A stretch of DNA of 64,000 nucleotides from Macrolepiota albuminosa (Eukaryota; Basidiomycota; Agaricomycetes; Agaricales; Agaricaceae): positions 248,001-312,000 of the forward strand of contig JAMWFC010000082.1 of the NCBI GenBank assembly GCA_027475525.1, written 5' to 3'. Below, in pieces: positions 57,181-64,000 of this stretch. Under the pieces are notes generated by a model. That model ran no database searches. It had not been told where the DNA came from and was given only the letters and a program-made list of their open reading frames with translations. How positions within the stretch are numbered: position 1 is the stretch's first letter; each line of letters begins with the position of its first letter. The position numbers and the translations under genes were made by a program.

Positions 57181-58750
57181 GGAGTCTACATTTAAAATGT
57201 ATGCTTGTACATACAATCGGAACCACATTACCGGGAAGTCCATTGATTTTTACTCTTTGCAGAGGATTGTTGAGTAGTACAAATAACATATCCAGCATAA
57301 TTTGTCTGGCTGATCCGATGCAACTTTTCCAACCATACATGAAACCTTCCTGTCCATTAGTGATGCATAATTCTGTAGCCACATTATTCTTGATCATAAC
57401 AGGCAAGCCTACACACAACAACAGCTTTCCCGTGACTTGAACACTGCAAGATGATGGAGGTTGGTCCCACAATGCATGCTGTATAGTTGGAGGAAATCTT
57501 GTGGTTTCTTTAGAGCGCGTGTAGTTAGATGAATGGGTTTTTGTTTCATTGCCATTTCTGGATAACGGACTATTTTTGCTGTAGAAATGCACTAGTTCCT
57601 GATGGCTCTCGCTTGCAAATTGAGTACTTCCTATAATATTAATAGTGTCTTTGTCTACATTTTGTGCAGTGATTATAGAAATGTTTCTGAACTGTTTATC
57701 GGATATAGATGGGCAACTATTAGAGATGGCCAATGATCTGCTCCTAAGAAACTTCATGTCTTCTTTGGTGCATGCTCTATACCTCATGTTTTTGAGCGTG
57801 GTATGCAAAGCCGCATCCTCCGTAGACTGAGTTTTCTGCCTCATGTTTTTATGCAATATGACAATGGTCGTTACCTGATGCCATACAGCCTTGCCTATGG
57901 CAGACTCCTGATCCTTCAACATTTTGGTATTTAAACCTACAGTTCTACTATATAAGGCCGATCCTTCGTGCCCAGTGACAGGGGGCAACTGAGCAAAATC
58001 ACCTGCAAATACCATGTTTATACCACCGAAAGGGATATCTAGTCTACCAGACAGCTGAGCCAGTCTTGTGGAAATCTTATACAAGTCTCGACATGATAAC
58101 ATAGATACTTTGTCAAAAAACACATATTCAACACCTAGTAAACGAGTTTTAATTTGAGCGAGTTGTTTCTTCAATACACCAACCATGTCATTAATGCTGA
58201 ACATCGAATGATATGTTGAGCTACCTATAAGCAATGCAGCAGTGCCAGTAGGTGCAACCACAGCCAGACGATATGCCTCTCCTCTAGCTTCAAAATACTT
58301 GATGAGGGCTTGGAGCACCTGGGTTTTTCTGGTGCCCCCCATTCCTCCCATATACAATTTAAGTTGCTCAGGCATATATGATGTTGTGTGATTAGCCACA
58401 ATGTGGAACACTCTCAGCTGTTCTTTGTTCAGCCCATAGTCTGAAGATATAATAGCGATAGTAGGTTCCCATTTATCGTCCACATATATTTTCTGAAGAT
58501 ACTTCTGATCTACTATGTCGACATGTCCCGGTAGTTCTGGTATGCTGCCTGGCAACTTACCACTGCATGCAGGTATGCTGGAATTTTGGCTCTTCAGCAC
58601 CTCAGCCTGCTTTGCTGTAACAACAGCTTTCCAGTAAGAAGAGTTACGTTCTTCATTCATAGGTTCAATAGTGTCAATTTGAGGAAACACCTGGTCCATT
58701 ATAGGATCTCTCCACCCCAGATCTGCCATAGTTGCTGACATTTGCAGCAT
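57181..58750 (-). pseudogene. Helitron Pif1-type helicase, main part
   Basis: Minus-strand frame with the SF1B helicase motifs in order: NKEQLRVFHIVANH, Walker A LYMGGMGGTRKTQVLQALI (GGxGGTRKT, where Thr-Arg-Lys-Thr stands for the usual GTGKS/T), VVAPTGTAALLIG with TYHSMF, Walker B YVFFDKVSMLSCRDLYKIS (the expected DE reads DK), FAGDFAQLPPV and LVLHKNMRQ-like ILHKNMRQK. The Walker B change FDE to FDK would abolish ATP hydrolysis. It is interrupted at 57180 by Gypsy B and continues at 35432. The helicase unwinds donor DNA during rolling-circle transposition. Confidence 0.9.
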
Positions 58751-58860
58751 ATTGGATCTATGTTTTAATTCTTTCTTGCCAAATACAGCAGATGCTTCTT
58801 CATCAACATCTGCAATTATCCATGTCCTCGAAGTTTTCAGTTTTGTCCTGCTGCATCATG
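58751..58860 (-). other. Deletion point between Rep and helicase
   Basis: The roughly 1 kb expected here in related Helitrons, containing the rest of Rep with the catalytic Tyr motif and the linker to the helicase, is absent. The remaining short sequence has stops in all minus frames. Confidence 0.6.
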
Positions 58861-59256
58861 TCAGATAGTTTGTATGTTTGATTGGTATAGCAGATTGTCC
58901 ACTGTATGACAAAAGTGATCCCACCATCCTGCTGCATTATTACATGGTGTGCACAATGAGCATTTTTCTTTGCAAGGAATGGATAACAGGTCCATGATTT
59001 TTTCCCTGACTTCCTCCAGAGTTAACCCTCCTCGAATCCACAAAAGCATGTGTAAATGGAGAGTAAGCCTATCTTGTTGCTCCACGGTACCATAGTATGC
59101 CAAAGTATGCCCATACAATCCTGGATTATCTGAGTTGGTTTCCAATACGTGGATTATGAATGTGTTTATCATAAAATAAAAGAAACGTGTGCCAGCAACA
59201 GGATTCTTGGATATAAGACGGTAAGCATTGTCCAAAGTATAGGGCACAGACGGCAT
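58861..59256 (-). pseudogene. Helitron Rep (HUH) domain, truncated
   Basis: MPSVPYTLDNAYRLISKNPV, FFYFMINTFIIHVL, then YYGTVEQQDRLTLHLHMLLW with the metal-binding HLH of the HUH motif, and CSLCTPCNNAAGWWDHF. The frame stops at 58861 before any of the Tyr motif, so the nicking domain is incomplete. It is continuous with the preceding region apart from one TGA at about 59362. Confidence 0.85.
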
Positions 59257-59361
59257 GAAGGATGTCTTGCTATCTGCATAATAAAGACATATAGGGTGTT
59301 TTACATTGGCAGGCGATAAGGTGATATACCAAGAAAGAGAACCTTTGCTTATGACAAGGGA

Positions 59362-60399
59362 TCAGATCTCATTCCGCATATGTTTTTTGGAAACAGCAGA
59401 CCCTTTGACACTGCCAGAAATTACATCCAAGTCATCTATTACATGGAAACAAGCTTTTTCATCCTCTGTAACCAGCTTCACTATATCTCCAGCTGCCATT
59501 CTTTGTGAAAGGTCAGAAAACACTTTTGGATTGACAGTTGTAAGATGGTCAGATATGTCATTAAAGTTTGCACGTTCTGTTGCTAGATAGCCTCCACTAG
59601 TAGCAGCCTTTACCTGTTCATGGCTGAAAGCAGCGAACAGGAATCCAGTATCTGTTTGAAAGCATTTATCATGATACATAAGCAAGTTGGCTTTATGAGC
59701 GCGGACTGATACACTGCACTTGTTACTGCCTATGCCACCTAGACCATAGGGGAACAGCCAAGGAAACATTTGCAGATACAAATCTGGATTGCCAAAAGTA
59801 TTCTTGGGGTATGTAGAATGACCAATATGCAGAGCCTTTCCATTAGACATCCAATGTTGCATTGCAAGGCCTTTAAGTTCATCCGTAGTCTTAGCTGATA
59901 AAGCATCACTGGTGAGGCTGTGGACAACAAAGGGGCAATTGCCTGCATTGACACCAGACTCCTTATTATCTTCATGTACCGGTGGGTCTATCGCACCAGC
60001 CTTGTCAGCGCTTTGGCGATGAACAATAGACACAGGAGGAACATCTTCAGAATATCTCTCTAAGTTGCTGTATGATATTTCCAGATTGCTATATGAAGAA
60101 TAGTTAAGTTTGAGCCATTCTAACGTACACTGAACATTCCGTCTGCTTACAAGCAAAGGTAGCCTCTGTAACTTCTTAGCAAATAGCTTGCAAGAACCAG
60201 AAAATAAAATTGTGATCACATCATCAAGGTCGGTTACAGGAGGTGGAAGGACTTGATATACCTTCTGAATAGGTGACTCAAAAGCAATAAGATGCGCCTT
60301 CATCTTGCTCAGACCGGAGGCTGAAACATTAGTGTAATACAAGGACTTTCTTATCCTAGCAACTAATATCTGTTTGATCCAATTAAGGTGTTTTAACAC
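59362..60399 (-). pseudogene. Helitron pre-Rep region
   Basis: 345-codon frame: ILVARIRKSLYYTNVSASGL, KMKAHLIAFESPIQKVYQVL, PVTDLDDVITILFSG, QMFPWLFPYGLGGIG, LLMYHDKCFQTDTGFLFAAF. This is the conserved domain that precedes the Rep HUH motif in fungal Helitrons (FPWLFPYGxGG). The terminating TGA (NEI*SLVISKG) is a point mutation, because the same frame continues into Rep. Confidence 0.85.
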
Positions 60400-60417
60400 A
60401 TCAGGTATAGGGCCAAT

Positions 60418-61020
60418 TCAAAAGCCATTGGCTAGTGTGTTTTTTGGAATGAGCCCATTGAACAATTGCTGTCTGCACAATCGACAAACATGTTTATATG
60501 AGTGATCAATTACCAGTCCTCTCAGCTCTCTAACATGATCTCTATCAGATAATTGTTTTATTTTGGTGACTCCTGGAATGCAGAGTACGTCTAGATAACC
60601 TTTCATACTCTTGAGAGGATTCATATTGGCTACAGGATGTAGTAGACCACACACCACACAACCTGCTTCTTCCACGTATCTCTGTCCTGTGCCAGAACAA
60701 AAATTTCCTACAATATCCATGGTTTGTGACTTACTAAGCAGATGTGGTGGAAATACTACACTTTTATCTGGATCTGGATATTCTTGTTCAAGAGATATGG
60801 CAATGCTTTGTTCAATGCATGTGGATTTACGGGTATGCCTACGAGTACTGTGACAACAAGGATATGAGGATTGTCTCTGTTTATGTGTGCAATGGGCGAT
60901 TGCCCACCATGCTGCATCTTTGATTTGTTTATCTGGTTCAGACCATAACACCATAGTGTTGATGATGCACAATGGGCAACTGTGACCATCAAACTTAAAG
61001 GGTAATTGACAAAGGGACAT
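60418..61020 (-). pseudogene. Helitron N-terminal Cys-rich region
   Basis: 200-codon frame from ATG 61020 with several Cys pairs (CPLCII, CVVCGLLHPVANM, CRLCRQQLFNGLIPK). It ends at TGA after LANGF and continues in the same frame (IGPIPDVLKHLNWIKQILVA), so the break is one nonsense mutation, probably TGG to TGA. The Cys pairs may form zinc fingers that recognise the element ends (inference). A second, upstream frame reaches 61067 with CADCDLPRAHPRCP. Confidence 0.75.
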
Positions 61021-61067
61021 CTTGGATGTGCGCGAGGAAGGTCGCAGTCAGCGCAGGTGAGCGACAA

Positions 61068-61261
61068 TGAAATCTCGACTTAGTTCATGCGGGGAACTGG
61101 AGTTCAACGAAGGAAGTTGAACTCCATGTGGGCTAACTGAAAAATACCATTCTTTGCAGCTGTTAGCGTCTGCGGGTCCATGATAAGATGACGGTCAAGG
61201 AACTAAATGGGTATGTGTAGAGCTACACTTTTGTCACTCCCACTTGATGAGATCTTCACTC
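61068..61261. other. Short spacer between Helitron coding start and Copia fragment
   Basis: No frame supported. The 5' end of the Helitron should lie here. Confidence 0.5.
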
Positions 61262-61449
61262 TTAGCTGACTCCCAGTGCGTCACGGAACTTCTTGAATGC
61301 TTCACGTGGTAGAGCCTTTGTGAAGATGTCAGCAATCATGTTTTTGGTAGAACAATAATTGAGATTTATTTCTTTCCTCTCGATGCACTCACGTAAAAAG
61401 TGGTGCCGTATATCGATATGCTTTGCTCGTGAGTGTGCAACAGGATTCC
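61262..61449 (-). pseudogene. Ty1/Copia RNase H C-terminal fragment
   Basis: On the minus strand: NPVAHSRAKHIDIRHHFLRE, CIERKEINLNYCSTKNMIAD, IFTKALPREAFKKFRDALGV, S, stop. The HSRxKHIDIRxHFxRE and MIADIFTKALP motifs are the signature end of Copia RNase H. It is cut at 61450 by the LTR of element E, so the rest of that Copia element is displaced or lost. Confidence 0.9.
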
Positions 61450-61699
61450 TGTAACGGAGTCATCCGTGTTCCAAGCGTCAACAACGCTATAATCGTTTAA
61501 TAGAGTATTACATAAGACAACATCTTGTTTTCAGAGTCATCCGTGTTCCAAGCGTCAACAACGCTATAATCGTTTAATAGAGTATTACATAAGACAACAT
61601 CTTGTTTTCACTCTAAGTACTAGTCAATCCGATACTGCAGTCTGATTTAGCACTTGTGTGATACACACAAGATAGTTCTAACCCGTAACTCCGGTTACA
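61450..61699 (+). repeat. 5' LTR of Gypsy element E
   Basis: Begins TGTAACGGAGTCATCC and ends TAACTCCGGTTACA, followed by a T-run as after the element A LTR. The 250 bp include a 77-bp duplication (61457-61533 repeated at 61534-61610), so the true length is probably 173 bp. Confidence 0.8.
61457..61610. repeat. Exact 77-bp tandem duplication (locus 10 of 11)
   Basis: GAGTCATCCGTGTTCCAAGC ... repeated with period 77 inside the element E LTR. Confidence 0.92.
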
Positions 61700-61810
61700 T
61701 TTTTTTAAATCTTCTGCTATCGGCTTTTGACTCTAGGCTTGTTACTGACTAGGCAACTATCATCAAAACCTCTCGATTCTCTGTTGGCATCATGCTGAAA
61801 ACGTGCTTCC

Positions 61811-64000
61811 ATGACTGGCTCTCTTGATCCGGATCCTCCGTTCCCAGCTGCAGACGCAGGTGACTTACCTGTGCTTCAAGCTGTGAAGACGCAATCTGCG
61901 TCAGCATACCAACCTCTGCCAAAGCGGGACGAAAAGATTCCTCGCGATGTCAGCGCGAGCTTTGGAATGCCTAGTGGGCTATCTGTATCACGGATGATGT
62001 CCATTGTATGACCTGGTGGTAAACCAGGAGAGAGATCCGCGGTCTCAGGAGTGTCGCTGCCAGCGAGCCAAATGCCTTCATTGATGTATCTGGTATTGCC
62101 CAAGAGCTCGTCAGCTCATTCTGAGGGTCAACCGGATATTACCCAGTACTCGGAAATGGTACAAGGCAGCGCATTTGCGCATAGTACCCCCTTCCGGACT
62201 GCACCTACTGAACAGCTTTTGGAATATGTGGCCGATGCGGCTACTGAACCGGGACCATCATCATTGACAACACAAGGACAGGCGCAAGGGCCAGCAATAG
62301 TGGTCAGTAGGGAGGACGACAATGTCGTAAGGCTGGAAAAGGCATCAACAGTGCCTGGAATTCCAGAGTTGCACAGATGGGCCGGCAAACAGCCGCAAGT
62401 GAGGCATGACGGCCTCAGGAGAGTTATGGACTTAGAGTCCGAGCTGGAATCCTCAGATGATGAGGAAAGCAAAAGGTCGCATTCGACTTTCTCAGGAGAG
62501 TTATGGACTTAGAGTCCGAGCTGGAATCCTCAGATGATGAGGAAAGCAAAAGGTCGCATTCGACTTTGTCTATCCAGTTACAGCTAGTATTGGACTGATA
62601 TCCGGCGGTCGCGAAGGAATCAACGTGAAAGCGTCTTCAGCTTTATGTAGTGAAGCACTTACAGTTGCTGGCTGCTAGGAGCCACGATGTACCCCGTGCA
62701 GATTTGAATGAATATATCAAATTGTTTGTGCGCATCTTCGAACTCGAAGTAGTGGAATACCTTAAGCGCAAAGCGGCGCGAGGGTCAGCAGTCTCAACGG
62801 CTACTCCAGCCGACTCAGTAGAATGTGAGATGAGTGTGCGCAGACAAGCGCCATTAATCGGGGACGCAATGGAATTGCTCAATGCGCCTCATCAGGCTAA
62901 TGAGTCTCAGCAAGACTACGTTCGGCGCCAGAACGCCGCAAACCGTCAACGCATTGTTAGCAGAGTGCCTCAGCAGGCATTGTCTGAGGTGGAGACTGTA
63001 ACGACGACTCCGGCAGAGCCAGAGGCACTACTTGCAGTGCAGGAGGTTAAGACACCTCGTAAGCAAGTTACAATCAAGGAGGAGGTGGACGAAGTCCACA
63101 TTCTTGAGGAGCGAACGCGACTGCAACGCGTAGTGCAACACGTCCACCTAGTGGACAACTGGAATGAACACGTCAATTACCAGAGAATACGCAACCAGGA
63201 CTTGCGCGATCATGGTGAGTCGTTAATTGACGACCAGGGGGTAGTCTTTGAAGAGCGTGAGGGTGTAATGCCTGTTGATGATATGTGGCGACAATTCGTG
63301 GCTCGGACGGCTGAACCAGACAGAGGTTCGGGTGGTAGTGATAATAGTAGTGACCACTACAAGCGGAGGGAGCCAAGTCATCGCAATAACGACGGTGGAG
63401 GTCGTGATCGCAAAAATAACAATTGAGACGATAATAATCGTCGTAATAGTGGTAAGCAGGCTGGTGGAGCACCAGCAGAGCCACAGGTAGGGCGACAGGC
63501 CACCCCACAGCCAGAACAAACGGCCAATGAACACCTGTTTTGCAGTCATCGGGCATTTTCGATGCCCGCACCTCATGAATTGCATGAAACTACGCCGGGA
63601 ATGAATGAAGCTGTCAGGATCCATATGGATCATATGCATGACCGCCTCACTCATCTGGTGGATGACTCCCTTGGAGTCAGATTTAAGTTTCCTGCTGGGG
63701 TAAGTCCCCGTAAATCCGATGGTAAGCACATACGTGCGTACACTGGAGGACATAGGTTCTCTCAACTGGAGGACTGGGCCATGGACGTGTGCTACCACCT
63801 CGCAGCCTGCTGCTATGGTGGAGACGACATGGACCAGGAGAGGATATTTGTGCTACATGAATTTATGGAGGAAGAGGCTCGGAATTGGTTCCGTCGCCAT
63901 TGTTCTCCACATTAATCGCGACAAAATGCATTGGACATTTAAGGAAGTCCTGATAGGACTGTACAATCATTTTGTCAACGCTGCTATGATGCAGGAAGCT
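61811..64000 (+). pseudogene. gag: gag of element E, partial at window edge
   Basis: ATG 61811 (MTGSLDPDPPFPAADAGDLP). Frame continues through TGA 62009-62011 to the 77-bp duplication at 62414, which shifts register. After collapsing it, the frame carries on with two TGA codons near 62600-62630, ADLNEYIKLFVRIFELEVVE, NYQRIRNQDLRDHGESLIDD, a TGA at 63424-63426, and the capsid core HIRAYTGGHRFSQLEDWAMD, DQERIFVLHEFMEEEARNWF. A 1-2 base indel near 63893 moves the rest (IVLHINRDKMHWTFKEVLIG, LYNHFVNAAMMQEA) to another frame. All in-frame stops are TGA. Same layout as gag of element A, with clearly diverged residues. Confidence 0.8.
62414..62567. repeat. Exact 77-bp tandem duplication (locus 11 of 11)
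   Basis: 62414-62490 repeated at 62491-62567 (CTCAGGAGAGTTATGGACTT ...). Collapsing it brings the two halves of the element E gag N-terminus into one frame. Confidence 0.92.

Larger units (their letters stand above)
33967..61067 (-). mobile_element. Helitron split by a 21.7-kb nested insertion
   Basis: Minus-strand coding order: N-terminal Cys-rich region (61067-60418), pre-Rep region (60399-59362), Rep (59256-58861), Pif1 helicase (58750-57181), then after Gypsy B the helicase C-terminus (35432-35093) and protease-like domain (34890-33967). The 5-bp duplication GCTAG at 35428-35432 and 57176-57180 marks the interruption. Breaks in the N-terminal half are two single in-frame TGA codons. A larger loss lies between Rep and helicase. 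Exact element ends were not determined; the coordinates given are coding limits. Confidence 0.85.
61450..64000 (+). mobile_element. Gypsy element E, 5' part, continues past the window
   Basis: LTR, leader, then a gag related to that of element A. Inserted into the Copia fragment. Pol and 3' LTR lie outside the window. Confidence 0.8.

Overview
The window looks like a basidiomycete (Agaricomycete-type) nuclear genome. The few host genes have short GT-AG introns of about 45-85 bases, and most of the rest is transposable-element sequence. The elements are chromodomain Ty3/Gypsy retrotransposons, a Helitron, a tyrosine-recombinase retroelement, a Copia scrap and small DNA elements. No RNA gene, CRISPR array or prokaryotic feature was found.

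Layout. 1-12 kb is AT-rich accessory DNA with decayed coding remnants, palindromes, a minisatellite carrying a Tc1/mariner-like MITE, a tyrosine-recombinase scrap and a 100-N scaffold gap (11933-12032). 12.4-20.2 kb is the only clear host-gene island: a secreted, probably GPI-anchored A1 aspartic peptidase (+, 11 exons including an 11-nt microexon), an ABHD13/BEM46-like alpha/beta hydrolase (-, 3 exons) and an N2227/carnosine-N-methyltransferase-like gene (-, 2 exons). 20.9-27.0 kb holds two truncated minus-strand Gypsy elements (C and D), D being split by a solo LTR. 27.5-30.2 kb holds a minisatellite and a decayed RT-RNase H-tyrosine recombinase element. 30.2-33.9 kb is AT-rich with a remnant paralogous to one near 6 kb.

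33.97-61.07 kb is a nest of transposons. A minus-strand Helitron (N-terminal region, Rep, Pif1 helicase, USP-like protease domain) is split by Gypsy B (35433-57175) with a perfect 5-bp target duplication, GCTAG. Gypsy B is itself split by Gypsy A (40381-51967) and by a solo LTR (55222-55953). The two Helitron halves read coherently across the 21.7-kb insertion. Gypsy A is the least decayed element. It has gag, protease-RT-RNase H-integrase-chromodomain and a large sense-strand third ORF between pol and the 3' LTR. That ORF recurs in copies C and D, matches no domain I recognise, and is the best candidate here for undescribed biology. At the right edge a Copia RNase H fragment is cut by Gypsy E, a relative of A that runs off the window.

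One assembly feature affects all reading. Eleven loci carry tandem duplications of exactly 77 bp. This is almost certainly an uncollapsed 77-mer overlap artefact. Each one shifts the frame, so several apparent ORF breaks, notably in Gypsy A and E, are probably not biological. No alignments or database searches were run. Family assignments rest on motifs read from the translations.
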